Source: Datura wrightii (lineage: Eukaryota; Streptophyta; Magnoliopsida; Solanales; Solanaceae). From it: 64,000 nucleotides of DNA. Both the position numbers and the translations under genes were made by a program. The notes under the pieces are model-generated. The model searched no databases, was not told the DNA's origin, and was given only the letters and a program-made list of their open reading frames with translations. This document shows positions 10,501 through 20,119 of this stretch, piece after piece. Positions within the stretch are counted from its first letter, which is position 1, and each line of letters begins with the position of its first letter. The DNA lies in contig JASDFA010000016.1 of NCBI GenBank assembly GCA_035772735.1, positions 150,238,501 to 150,302,500 of the forward strand. Reading direction: 5' to 3'.

Positions 10501-13500
10501 GAAGATATGCTTTTCTTAATCTAGAAGTAGTTTAGGTACATATCATGTTGCATGCAATCCACGATTGTGAGGTCAGTGTCTATGAATTGGTAATTCCCGG
10601 TGCACTGAGTGGTTTGCCGTATTTTGTTCTTCTGGGTACATCTTTGTTTGATAATCTTCATCCTCTCTTCTCTCTCACTCTAGCTTTAGACATTTATCAA
10701 TCTCACCCAATGTCCTCTTAAGGCTCAACTCTATTTCAAGCGGCGTCCTCAGTCCAATGAATGGGGTGGTAATGTTCTGTTAGACGTTGCAGCTAATTTA
10801 CCTCCACCTGCTTCAACTCCAATCTGGCATAAGAGTGACCTTATGTCCCTCGGTTCTCCTTTTTATCTTTTTTTTTATTTGATAAAAGTGACCTTATGTC
10901 TCTTTTTCCCCTCGTATGCAATAGATCTCTCAGTTTGCTATAAATTCATTAGTAATCTCGTGATGAAGAACTGTGCGCTCTCTATGTTGCATTACTCACA
11001 CTGTTGAAGAATGAAAAAAGTTTTACATCGGTGGTTAATAAGATGGGTGGGGTCTTCATATATAGACTTGGGCAATCCTCCCCGAATGAGCTAGCTTTTG
11101 GGGTTGAGTTAAGCCCAAGATCCATTTCTTTATTGGGAAAAGTACACAAAATAGACCAAAAACTAGATTAATTACATCATGGACCATTTTATACTGATTA
11201 CCCGTATACCCAATTGGACCAAAATAATTACAATTCATGTCTCATTATGAATTTGAAAGTTTGCGCGCATAAGATGTCATGGCAATATATAAATATACTG
11301 TGATAGTTTCATGAAGTATACCATGTCAGTATATGAATATATTATGATGGTATCATGCATGATTAAGTAGTGCATCCCTGAAGAAGTACTCATTCCCTAG
11401 TGATACCATGACAGTATATGAATATACTATGACGGTATAGTGAAGGATTGAGGAGCTCTGCACGCTCTACGTCTGGAAAATTTGCGGGACTGCTCATCCT
11501 CAATGATACCATGTCAGTATATGGATATACTATGATGGTATGATGAAGTATTGCGAGATAGGGTATTTTCTGTAATCAATTAGGGGAGTAGAAGAGTAAA
11601 GGGGTAGCGAACTATAAATAGTTTGCTCCGATGGGGTAATTATGTTAGTTTCCCTTCTTTATACGGTATTAAATTAAATTCCCCACGCTCCAGATGTCCA
11701 ACTCTAGGCATGAGATGAGGTGTTGAGGAATGGAAAAAGTCTCATTCGGTTGTTAATGAGATGGGTGGTCTCGTTATCTGGACTTGGGCCTATCCTACCC
11801 TCATGAGCTAGCTTTTGGGGGTTGAGTTAGGCCCAAGATCCGTTTCTATGGATCTCTTCAATTTGATTCGCTATATGAAGTTATTTTTTTAATTATAACC
11901 TACCCAGTGTGACTGGGTTCCATTTTATTCCATCCAGAGAAAAGATATAGAAGGACGGGACTTGGTCCAACTCCTTTTAAAAAGATGATTATACCAAATA
12001 ATGACAAAAAATATCATAAGCAGCAAGGTATTACCATAGACTAGAAAATCTATAGCTGACAAAGAAATTAGTTTTGTGGTATTTGGTCCTAAAACTTGGC
12101 ATCTGCCAATTATCCATGTGGAAGGAGCCTTTTGAGTTAAACAACCTGCACTGCTCCAGATCAGTAGCATGTTTAGCTAAACCGTCCGCGACTTGATTAG
12201 CTTCCATGTAGCAATAGCAGCAAAGAAGTCACTTGAATGATCGGCTTTAGCTTCTTGTTATCAGTTGTCTTATCTCTCAAAATATCTACAATCAGCAGAG
12301 AATCTAGCTCTAAAACTAGGTCATTGTATCCATTTTGTATGCACCATTCAAGCCCAAATTTAGTTGCATTGGCTTCAGCTATATTATGATTACTGCAACT
12401 GATAGGAGCTGAAAAAGCCATTATCATATCTCCATTCCTCACAGTACCACCAATTCCAGCTTTATCATTGTTCATTATGTAACTTACATCCGTATTTAAT
12501 TTTGCCTTGCCATAAGGTGGTTGGATCCAAACATGGCAGTGATGATAGATCTTGGATTCAGTCTTTCAATATTGGCACAAAAAACAGTTCCAAAATAGTA
12601 GGGTAAGTTCATATTTTGGAAAGGCCAGGGCGATAGCAGCCTTAACAGTCCAACAAATTCCATGAGTCATTCTAGTATAATCAAACTTCTTTTTGTCTCC
12701 ATTATTGGTAAGAACATTCTGTTTATGTTTATTGTCCATGCTTAATTTAGAAGAAATGTTTGTTTCAGCTTACTGTCTATCCAACTCTCTTCTAGAATAG
12801 CATTTGTCACTGTATCATGCTTTTTCCGTCCTTAGAACCTGTATGATTCATATAGTTAAGCAATAATCAAGAGACACTTAAGGAGGGACTTTAGAGATAA
12901 GTGACGTTACAATATGGATGTAGATGTTTACTTTTTTTTCCCACTTGGGTTATGTTTAAAGGTAAAATAGATTTGTCCTTTTTAAACAAAAATGGAAGAT
13001 ACATTTATCAAGAAATATTTAAGGGTGCCAAATGGATTTATTTTTAGATTTTTGACACGTGATATCCTTGACATTTTTTATGATATATAGCTCAAGGTTA
13101 TTTTTTCCTCTAAACTAAGATAAATGCTAAAATAAAAGAATACACCCGATTTCACTTTCCTTTCCTTATCCTTTGTTTTTTCTATAGGGAACAGTCTCTC
13201 TACCTTGGTAGGGGTATGGTCTACCATACATTCTACCCTCTCCAGACTTCACTTTGTGAGATTACACTGGGTTGTTGTTTTTGTTGCTACTGTGAGAGAA
13301 ACATTTGATAGAAGAAACGACTAGTGACTTAATGATTTGATATATGTCAGATGAGTCAATATTTTACTTAAGACTAATTACTTCAAATATTCTAACACTG
13401 ACACTTAACATTGTGACGTGCCCCTCAAACTCAAAATAGAGACCAAATTGGACTTACCTATTTTAAAACAGAGAAATATAAATAGCTGTCGGATAATTGT

Positions 13501-15284
13501 TCGAGTAGTAGCTGTCTTGTATCTCATCAAATGTCTATTAATCAACACATCATTGTCTATCTCATAAACACATATGGTATTAGAGCTTCTACAACATCTT
13601 TGTGCAGACTAAGTACCTCCCACATAGTAGAGGATAGTCTTATGATGCAAATCTAGCCAAAGTTTCTCTTTCTTTTCGTAACTATACTATTCTAATCCTT
13701 CTGATCAGCCTCTTTAGCAGTATATATGAACAAGAAGCTTCGAGAAAACTAGTGTTTTCTAAATTATATGAAGCCAGTAAGAAACAGCGAATCCGTGGGT
13801 GTATTTTTGAGGACCATTTGAGTGCACAGCCTGTATTTTGAATGACCCTTTGGTAGTATTGCACTCCTTTTCTTGGTTGTTAAGGTGGTACAGTGGTTCT
13901 TTTCGATAACCTGCCTATTTTTGGTGATTGGGCTGACAGCACTGTGCCTTTTTTGGTGATTATTCTGATCGGGTACCTATTCCCATGGCACTGCCTCTTT
14001 TCGACTATTTTTCAGCAAATTCATTCAGATCTCCTAATTCACTTTTTATCACTTTCAGACCCTTTCTCTAGTTTTTCTTTGTTCTGAATGTCTTGTGGCT
14101 TCTCTCATTTGTTTGATATTTTTTATTGAGCTTTGATACCTTGCCCGAATTAGAGTGAAAAGATAATGTATTGATGATATGATAAATTCAAGACACCTAT
14201 TTGTAGGTGTCAGGTAGATTAAACATGATATCTGTCCAATGAGGAGTGATATCTAGGTTCAGAACTTTTAAGTCCTTTAACATTCTAAAATCAACACTTT
14301 ACACTAAATCAGTTTCTGTTTCTTTTTCATTGTTATCTTCTTCTTGCTTTTCCTTACCAATGAAACACAAAGAGGGGTAAATAAATGAAATTTACCTTCT
14401 CTTTTTATCTCCTTTCAGAGTTTATCATCATTTTCCAATTTCTGTTGCCTTTCATATTTTTAAATGAAGGGGGTTATTTTAGTCCCCGGGGCAGGGGGGG
14501 TTGCTCCCGTGTTAGATCCTCCCAAAATACACTACTTTTGGAGAAGTAGGATCCGACACATCCGGTGATATTTTTGAAAAATCCAAGCAACATAGCTTGG
14601 AACTAGCCCCAACTTCATATTAAATGTGTGAGATTCACAATGTTATTCATTTGGAAGGAAAACTTAACAGTTTCACTCAGACCATATAGAGGATATTTTA
14701 ATGTTTGCGCGAGTGGTGTTTATGTTTGGTACACTTAATTTTACAAGCTAACTTTTATTTAACCTTATATTTTTGAAAAGGAAATGTGCTTTCATTTCCA
14801 AAGGAGGTCCCAAACTTTGTCCTATACTCCTATTAATGGTGGGTGATCAATAATATTTGATTATGGTTAATGAACTACTATATTAGGGAAAAGAAAACCA
14901 TTATACTGAATATTGACTAGTTGATTGTCTTTCAGTTGGTCTGGCTAAACTCCTTTTTCCCATGGAAGCAAAAGTTGCAATGGACATTGCTCAGGTTGAT
15001 GGCACGTCCGAGTTCCCCCTGGCTAGCATCAGGAAGAAGATGGCTGATGCACAGAGGACAACAGTGGATTTGAACGAGGCTCCTTTCAAGATAAAAGAGG
15101 AGCACTTGAATCGGCTTAGGGCACTCTCTAGAACTGGTAAAGATGTTTGCAGCTACATTTATCATCAAAGTTTCCTCATTCTTTATGTTTCTCGTATGTT
15201 CAATGTTGATCTGTGTACTGTTACCGTATAAATTTTGAGCCCAATGGTTGTCCCTCGTTTTCTGATTTTATTATATTTGATTCT

Positions 15285-15330
<46 letters not shown>

Positions 15331-15930
15331 GGGGGGGGGGGGGGGGAGGTGGAAAGGGGTATCAGAAAGTCATATTCTCCCTATATGGGATATAAATGTA
15401 CTTCAGGGTTAAGATGTTCTGTTTAGTTCCTGAAAAAGATGAGGGTGCTTGATTGTATACTGACAGGAGTAAAACAAAGATACTTTATTCTTACTCCATC
15501 TCCTCCACCGAGCTTTTTCCTACTTGCGGCATTTGGGGCTAAGTCCATTCTTTTTTGGTGCAAACAAATAAAAGACGTTGCTACATTTAGCATTTGAATT
15601 TCTGAATCTTGTGCTTTTGAAGTCCTTGAGCTTTGAAAATAAACCATTCTATACTTGGCAGTGGAACTTGGAAAACGCTTCTTTCCACGTTGTTCAGAAG
15701 TTCTAAATAAGATCATGGATGCTGATGACTTGTCTGAGATAGCTTACATGGGGAATGATACGCCAGAAGACCGTCAGCTGAAGAAGCAAAGGTACATGGA
15801 ACTTCAGGAAATTCTGACTAAAGCATTCACTGAGGATAAAGAAGAATTTGCTAAGACGAACAACATCTCATCTTGCTCCTCTACATCCAAGGGAGTAGAT
15901 AAGCCCAATAAGATCCCTTTTAGAAAATAG
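1045..15930 (+). CDS. NPR1 regulatory protein, salicylic-acid co-activator (4 exons joined)
   Basis: NPR1 perceives salicylic acid and acts with TGA bZIP factors to activate PR genes; it moves between cytosolic oligomer and nucleus. The coding exons are 1045..1575, 9389..10136, 14936..15136 and 15662..15930, all with GT/AG borders, giving 582 aa (tomato/tobacco orthologues are of similar length). A BTB/POZ domain spans about residues 60-175, with C80 matching the Arabidopsis oligomer-forming C82. Zinc ligands C140, C145, H147 and C150 are present, but the residue matching nitrosylated C156 is F146. A BACK-like segment covers about 178-255 (C213 matches C216) and ankyrin repeats about 262-362. 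R426 in LENR matches the SA-contact R432. The C-terminal NPR1-like domain follows and ends with a basic PFRK. The frame has no stops or frameshifts. Introns of 7813, 4799 and 525 bp carry transposons. Recognition is from family memory, not a search. Confidence 0.95.
2557..2686 (-). repeat. TRIM LTR, left copy
   Basis: This 130-bp terminal repeat pairs with 6651..6779. Shared blocks include GAGGATTGCCCAAGTCCATA and the terminal CTCTAACA. Similar LTR sequence reappears in NPR1 intron 2. Confidence 0.75.
2758..3020 (-). repeat. Copia 3' LTR
   Basis: This is the 263-bp partner of 6381..6643. Its ends have decayed (TA at the left and CG at the right on + instead of TG/CA). Confidence 0.9.
3028..6357 (-). 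pseudogene. Copia gag(remnant)-pol polyprotein, broken
   Basis: Read on the - strand from the ATG at 6357..6355 (MAHNGDGILPTP), about 30 codons of gag are joined to the protease region (LDSGASDH near 6140). GAG-pre-integrase and integrase follow (zinc motif ending CESCQLEKH; NAREYF and PQQNGVGE of the DDE core, 5086..5724). Next are reverse transcriptase (RWVFTIK, LDIKNAFIHGE, VYVDDIVITGDD, 3853..4557) and RNase H ending TKHIEIDCHFIRE (3028..3351). The reading frame holds point-mutation stops at 5728, 4702, 3853, 3589 and between 3367 and 3352, plus a frameshift near 5050-5090. It makes no functional product. The zinc-knuckle part of gag is missing. Confidence 0.9.
6381..6643 (-). repeat. Copia 5' LTR
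   Basis: On the + strand it reads TGAGAAATGAG...ATTTAACA with intact TG/CA ends. It adjoins the initiator-Met primer site at 6368..6380. Confidence 0.9.
6651..6779 (-). repeat. TRIM LTR, right copy
   Basis: This 129-bp partner of 2557..2686 begins TGAAACATATGG and ends ACTCTAACA. Read on the - strand it is the 5' LTR, immediately followed by the primer-binding site that the copia element has split. Confidence 0.75.
6785..7089. other. NPR1 intron 1, no feature seen
   Basis: Unique-looking intron sequence with a short direct duplication of CCTTGTTCTTAGTT at about 6913 and 6942. No gene or element is recognised. Confidence 0.4.
7090..8000 (-). pseudogene. RTE-type LINE remnant (reverse transcriptase 3' part)
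   Basis: Read on the - strand, broken frames give EGARTCLRIVGGES-like and AIDDIVLIDEIS segments. The latter is the RT catalytic box of the plant RTE family (canonical FADDIVLIDE). Further on come fragments like KFYRML and a WYTELRVGPP-like block matching the RTE C-terminal region. Multiple stops and frameshifts show a long-dead copy. Limits are approximate. Confidence 0.6.
8028..8115 (+). mobile_element. Solanaceae-type SINE fragment
   Basis: The segment reads AACAACAT...CCAGTGTAGTCGCACAAAG, then GTGGGGTCTGGGGAGGGTAG and ACCATACCCCTACCTT, a body I recognise as a common Solanaceae SINE. A reverse-oriented relative lies at 13186..13288. The 5' part and tail are not clear. Confidence 0.55.
8373..8587. 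mobile_element. Tourist-like MITE (215 bp)
   Basis: Terminal inverted repeats GGGCTCGTTTGGT and ACCAAACGACCCC bound the element, with TAA target duplications at 8370..8372 and 8588..8590. The interior is full of GGGATAA/TTATCCC inverted motifs and can fold as a hairpin. TSD and ends fit the PIF/Harbinger class. Confidence 0.8.
8788..9150. mobile_element. Foldback MITE (about 360 bp)
   Basis: The ends AGCCTATTTGGCCA and TGGTCAAACAAGCT are imperfect inverted repeats, and the interior contains further complementary runs (AAAAGTG/CACTTTT types). No clear target duplication is seen, so superfamily is undecided and limits are approximate. Confidence 0.6.
9389..10136 (+). CDS. NPR1 exon 2 (BACK-like and ankyrin repeats)
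   Basis: The acceptor is TTTGCAG at 9382..9388 and the exon opens RHLLDILDKA. It encodes residues 178-426 plus one base of codon 427. The ankyrin core includes ALHYAVAYCDAKT and GYTVLHVAAMRREP. The donor is GTCAGG, a canonical GT with a weak downstream consensus. The acceptor matches the family-conserved join KFQ|RHLL. Confidence 0.95.
11134..11654. mobile_element. MITE of 521 bp inserted at the TRIM LTR/PBS junction
   Basis: The element has short inverted ends TGGGAAA and TTTCCC and is flanked by the direct repeat TTCTTTAT at 11126..11133 and 11655..11662. An 8-9 bp duplication points to a hAT- or Mutator-derived element. The interior carries the palindromic repeats at about 11276..11545. 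No coding capacity. Confidence 0.6.
11276..11545. repeat. Palindromic GATACCAT...GTATAT repeats
   Basis: Three clear copies (11318, 11402, 11503), plus a weaker one at about 11276, of an imperfect palindrome of about 36-40 bp. The arms are of the type ATACCATGACAGTATAT / ATACTATGACGGTAT. Related units occur at 18475..18835. Confidence 0.6.
12031..12532 (-). pseudogene. RNase H-like fragment (LINE-associated type) in NPR1 intron 2
   Basis: Read on the - strand, the frame starts VWIQPPYGKAKLNTDVS and runs through KAGIGGTVRNGD, AEANATKFGLEW and LVLELDS. After one frameshift near 12214-12240 it continues CYMEANQVADGLAKHA to a stop at 12031..12033. These blocks match plant RNase H domains of the RVT_3 type found at the end of LINE polyproteins. 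The four acidic residues expected for catalysis (D in NTD, E in AEA, D in ELDS, D in VADG) are all present. No reverse transcriptase lies beside it, so it is a separated fragment. A host gene is less likely given the frameshift. Confidence 0.65.
13186..13288 (-). mobile_element. Solanaceae-type SINE fragment, reverse
   Basis: Complement of the family at 8028..8115: it contains CTACCTTGGTAGGGGTATGG, then CTACCCTCTCCAGACTTCAC and ACACTGGGTTGTTGTT. It is inverted relative to the intron 1 copy. Confidence 0.55.
13289..14935. other. NPR1 intron 2, distal part
   Basis: No gene or complete element is recognised. TGGTATTAGAGCTTC at about 13575 resembles an LTR-element primer site, but no paired LTRs were found. 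A short CCCCGGGGCAGGGGGGG tract lies near 14484..14500. Confidence 0.35.
14936..15136 (+). CDS. NPR1 exon 3
   Basis: The acceptor is CTTTCAG at 14929..14935. Two bases complete codon 427 (Val), followed by GLAKLLFPMEAKVAMDI, then the linker ending ALSRT and one base of codon 494. The donor is GTAAAG. Frame and join agree with the NPR1 family. Confidence 0.93.
15287..15346 (+). repeat. T-run, TG repeat, G-run in NPR1 intron 3
   Basis: T33 (15287..15319) is followed by a short GT repeat and G17 (15330..15346). This is a pure homopolymer tract, prone to slippage and, in the G part, to quadruplex formation. Exact lengths may reflect sequencing uncertainty. Confidence 0.85.
15662..15930 (+). CDS. 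NPR1 exon 4 (C-terminal domain)
   Basis: The acceptor is TTGGCAG at 15655..15661. The exon completes Val494, continues ELGKRFFPRCSEVL and ends PFRK followed by TAG at 15928..15930. It contains the C-terminal region involved in SA and NIMIN/TGA interactions in the family, with a Ser/Thr-rich tail and basic end. Confidence 0.94.
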
Positions 15931-17096
15931 GTTTTGTATTAGGAGATAAAGAGGAAGAAGAGAATTTTGTTGTTGACATAGGACTCTTTCCTTTTCATCA
16001 TCTGATGTGTGATACATACAACACTTGTACCATATAAACTTGTATTGTTCCACTTGCAACTTTGAAAAAAGAACTTCATTTGATTTGGTTCTACCGTCTA
16101 CTGTTGTTATTACTAGTGTCAGAGGTGGAATGAATAATTTTTTTCTTTGAGAAAAGAAGAGAACAAATATTAAAAGTATTCTTTTTGCCTTTTATTGCTA
16201 GTGCTTCGAGTACTGCAAATGCGAAGATTTTCTTTGGGTTTAGAAAAAATTATTTCCAATTGGCAATCATTTGAAAGTGAAAAAAAAAATGAAATAAAAA
16301 GGAGAGGGTGAGAACTCATAAGCATCTTTTTCAGGATCTAGAAAGACATTAATACCATGATTGATGTGGTCACTTGCTCCTTTTGGCAAATCAGTGTACC
16401 CTTTTGTGGGCTAACTAAACACAAATGGGACCCCCACCCCCATCCCCACCTAGAAGATAAGATATGTAGCAATTGTTAATATAATTATGAGTTATGACTA
16501 ATAATTGTTGATTTTGTGGCTCTAATTTGTATCATTCTGGAACAGGCTAAAAGATACCATCCACAATGTCAAAAGTTGGGGAACAGGCTTCTATCTTGTC
16601 TGCTACACGGACTTTGGCTCATTATTCTCCAAGTTACTTCTAATTCAATGGGAATTCATAATGCGTTAAAGTTTTGATAAGCATACCTCAATGACTACCA
16701 TTCAAGTCATATAAATGAAATCTTTTGGTAAAGAACATTTTAATGAAATTTTCTTGCGTGAATCTAAATTAATTGAGTCTTTAGGTGGGTGCAAACATAG
16801 GCGACAAAAAAATAAAGAACTGAGTGGCAAAACATTATCATAACAAAATATATGTGTATCTTTTAACCTCTCAATATACATGTGACTAATCTCTTAATAC
16901 AAATATTTCAAAGTCAGAATCACAGTTTCAAAAATTCTCTGCAATTTTGAGTTGTCCTTAGTTAGAAGTTACTTCCTGCATTTTATTTTACCTGGCCATT
17001 GTTGATTTGATTTTTTTTTTTTAAATATTTATTAGAGATTTATTTAATCAAATTAACATTATTAATTATACTTTAAACATTTAAATTTAACTATTA
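15931..17096 (+). other. NPR1 3' UTR and downstream flank
   Basis: Non-coding DNA after the NPR1 stop. The first 150-200 bases are probably 3' UTR, but no canonical AATAAA signal is obvious. No other gene is seen. Confidence 0.4.
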
Positions 17097-17377
17097 CTCC
17101 CTCCGTTTCAAAATAAGTGGTACTTTCACCTTGTGCACTCCTTAAGAAAACTACTCATTTCTAGACAAAAAAATATATTTTTACTCACTTACCCCTAATA
17201 AATATTTTTAAAAAGATGTAACTTTTTAACATTTTCTTGATTATGTAAAACTCTCTCCACTTAAATAAGGGTACAATTGAAAGAACATCATTAATGTCTT
17301 CTTGATTATGTAAAACACCACTTATTTTAAAACAAAATTAAAAGAATAAAACACTACTTATTTTGAAACGGAGAAAG
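17097..17377. mobile_element. Stowaway-like MITE (281 bp)
   Basis: The left end is CTCCCTCCGTTTCAAAATAAG and the right end CTTATTTTGAAACGGAGAAAG, an inverted pair flanked by TA at 17095..17096 and 17378..17379, as in Tc1/mariner-derived Stowaway elements. A diverged relative is at 50172..50425. Confidence 0.85.
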
Positions 17378-18470
17378 TAATACTTTATATAGTTATTTGA
17401 TGATAAAAATAATATTTTTAAAACATAACAATTTTTTTTAATTTTCTAAATTAAATAATAAAAAATAATTATTTTTAATATATTGACCGAATAAAATATC
17501 ACACAGAAGGAGGAAGTATAATTGTTTAAGCTTCCCCCGTCAAACCGTGTGATCTTCCAAAATAAAATGCAACATGCAATTTATATAAAAGATGTCCAAT
17601 CTTTCACATTTTATTATTGTAAGAAGTTTTAAGTTTTTGTTACTGTTGGCGTATTGGTCGAGTAAAAGTCCATATTATAATACTGTTATGTTATAAATAA
17701 AAGAGAATATATATATATATAACAATATTTCCTTAATTTGATGTCCTCCAATACTTGCACAAATTAATTTTTTTTTTTTTGTTTTGGACCGACAGGGTTT
17801 TCTTTTTGTCTCTCTGTTAACGTCATTATTATATTATTATTTTTTTATCCTGTTTTATTTAATTTTTTTGTTCTTTTATGTCAGTTTAAGTTTTTGTTAT
17901 TTTTTTTTAAAAAAAATTGTCTTTTTGTCTTTCCGTTTTAAAAAATAGTTAATTATTTTTAAATTAATAAAAATTAAATAATCTGATTATAATAAAAAAT
18001 AATTTTAAAAAAAATGTTAATCACTATCTTATTTACTAAAATTAAAATTAATTAAAATATATATTTCATAAGTTTTTGTTCATTTATTTTTAAAAATTAT
18101 TATTCTTTATTTTTTTCGCAACAATCGGTTTTATACTTAATTTTGGCTCCTTTCTTTCTTTATTTTCTCTTTTTTCTCACCGTTCATCTCTTTATTTCTC
18201 TAGTTCTTTTCTTTTTCTCCCATTTTTCATTTATTTTTTTCTCAAATCATATTATTCTTTATTTTTTCACGATAATCTAATATTATACTCAATTTTTGCT
18301 CTTTTATTTATTTTTATGTTTTCTTTTCCTTATTTATTTTATTTTTTCCTCCATAACCTTTTTTCATTCACTTTTCTTTTTCTTTTTCTTTTTCTTTTTC
18401 TTTTTTTATTTATGGTGATTTTCTATATATTATCTTATTTCATTAAGGTCTGTATCGGTAAGATATTTTT
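17378..18470 (+). other. T-rich low-complexity DNA
   Basis: AT-rich and from about 17770 strongly pyrimidine-rich. A block with TATTATTCTTTATTTTTT occurs twice, near 18097 and 18250, and a (CTTTTT)n run occupies about 18371..18407. No gene. Confidence 0.6.
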
Positions 18471-18474
18471 TAGT

Positions 18475-18835
18475 CCTCCATGATACCATCACAATATAAC
18501 TAGCATTGTATCATTGAGATTTGCTTCAGTTCTCAATGATGTCATCATAATATATCTATATTCTGTCATGGTATCATTGAGGTCTTGTTCAGTCCTTCAG
18601 TAAGTTACTCCTCAATTCTCGATAATACTATCACGGTATATGTATATATTTTCGTGATATCATTTAAATTTGCTTCAATTCTTCAGTGGGACACTACTCA
18701 ATCCTCCATGATACCATCATAATATATCTATATGCTGACATGGTATCATTGAAGTCTTTTTCAATCCTTTAGCGAGACATTCCTCAGTTTTTCATGATAC
18801 CATTATAATACATCTAATTTCATTCCTTAAGAAAA
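18475..18835. repeat. Degenerate tandem palindromic repeats (TGATACCAT type)
   Basis: About four to five units of 60-100 bp, each with an imperfect palindrome such as TGATACCATCATAATATATC...TGACATGGTATCATTGA. They are separated by TTCAGTCCTTCAG-like spacers. The palindromes match those at 11276..11545. Confidence 0.6.
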
Positions 18836-19766
18836 GAGTTTCATCCTTTGTGATACTAAACTGATATATATCAAATTAGTATCATAGAGGAAAATTTTAT
18901 TTTGATATATAATTTTAGCAAGTTTCATCTATAAAATAAATTATAAAAAATAGAGTCATATTTTAGATATAAGTTTTATTTGCATTTTCAAAAAGTAAAT
19001 AATTATAAACATATATTTTCTAATAACTTATATTTTAATAAATAAACTAGTATTTTAATATCTCTCAATTATTTCTTATTATAATTTAATTATTTAATTT
19101 CTTATACTTTCTTAGTCTAAAAATAATTAATTTATATTTTTATCTTTAAAAAAATGGAAAAAGTAACAAAAAATAAACAGAAGATAAACTAATTAAAAAA
19201 TATATTTTAGAGAAAAAAATGAAAAAGAAGAAAAGAAGGAAAAATAAAAAATAAAAAATAAATAATATACAAGTTAACAAATGAAGGATAAAATGAGACA
19301 AAAGAATAAAAATAAGGGTGATGCTAAATGACCATAATTTTGTGTCCATAATTTGGCCACAAACGTAAAAAGAACATATTAAGCTTTTCCTTTTAAAATA
19401 AAATAGATATTTATTAATAATAATTAATAAAATAAATTAAAAAGAAATTTTCAAATTTTTTAAAAAAGGGTGAAAAATAAATTAAAAAAGATCAGTTCAT
19501 AATGTAAACAGAGAATTGTGATCATTTAAATTTTTCTTAAAAATAATGAGTACAAATTTAAGTAACAAATGAAAGGATAGGACCAAAAAAAGATAAAAGG
19601 AGACAAAAGGATAAAAATAATAAATGAGACAAAAGAATAAAAATAATAAATGAAAAATATAATAAAAATAATAAATGAAAGGACAAATACATAAAAATAA
19701 TAAATGGAAAAAGATAAAAATAGTAAACAAAAAAAAAAGAAGAAGAAAGATGACAATAACAATAAC

Positions 19767-19818
<52 letters not shown>

Positions 19819-20110
19819 GAACAAAATAAGAAAGGAAGAAAAGAGATCTTGAACATGCAAAAAAAGGGGGTATTCGGATAATAGTTTGGGTCAAATGGAT
19901 ATTGACAAAATTAGTTAGGAAGGGACAGGTTAGGATAATTAATTTGTCTTTATAGGACATTTTGTGTAATTTTTTTCTAAAATAAAGTAATGTAATAAAA
20001 TAAAATGACAAGAATAGGGAGAGAAGGGGAGAGGGAGAATTTTTCTTTTGTTATCTTTAGTGAGTAATTTCATATAGAATATAAGGTTATTTATGAGCCT
20101 CGAAATTTGG
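18836..20110 (+). other. A-rich low-complexity DNA
   Basis: Strongly purine/A-rich on the + strand from about 19150 to 19850, the opposite bias to 17770..18420. The long hydrophobic open frames on the - strand here are composition artefacts. No gene. Confidence 0.6.
19754..19814 (+). repeat. (AAT)n microsatellite
   Basis: An AATAAC run passes into an uninterrupted AAT repeat of about 15 units. Confidence 0.9.
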
Positions 20111-20119
20111 AGGAGTACC

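Larger units (their letters stand above)
11002..11848 (+). mobile_element. Second TRIM-like element, in NPR1 intron 2
   Basis: Two related LTR-like blocks, 11002..about 11133 and 11721..about 11848, both start TGTTGA.GAATG and share ATGAGCTAGCTTTTGGGG and CCCAAGATCC. They are recognisably related to the TRIM LTRs of intron 1. Before the right block, CACGCTCCAGATGTCCAACT resembles the short TRIM interior. A decayed primer site CGGTATTAAATT is at about 11664. A MITE interrupts it at 11134..11654. No target duplication was found. Confidence 0.55.

Noticed and set aside
13575..13587. TGGTATTAGAGC as a primer-binding site of another LTR element in NPR1 intron 2
   Set aside because: No paired LTRs or target duplication could be found around it; left as a possibility only.
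19497..20011. Long hydrophobic open frames on the - strand (up to 161 codons)
   Set aside because: They are translations of A-rich DNA and the AAT microsatellite, giving runs of Ile/Phe/Leu. They are not membrane proteins.
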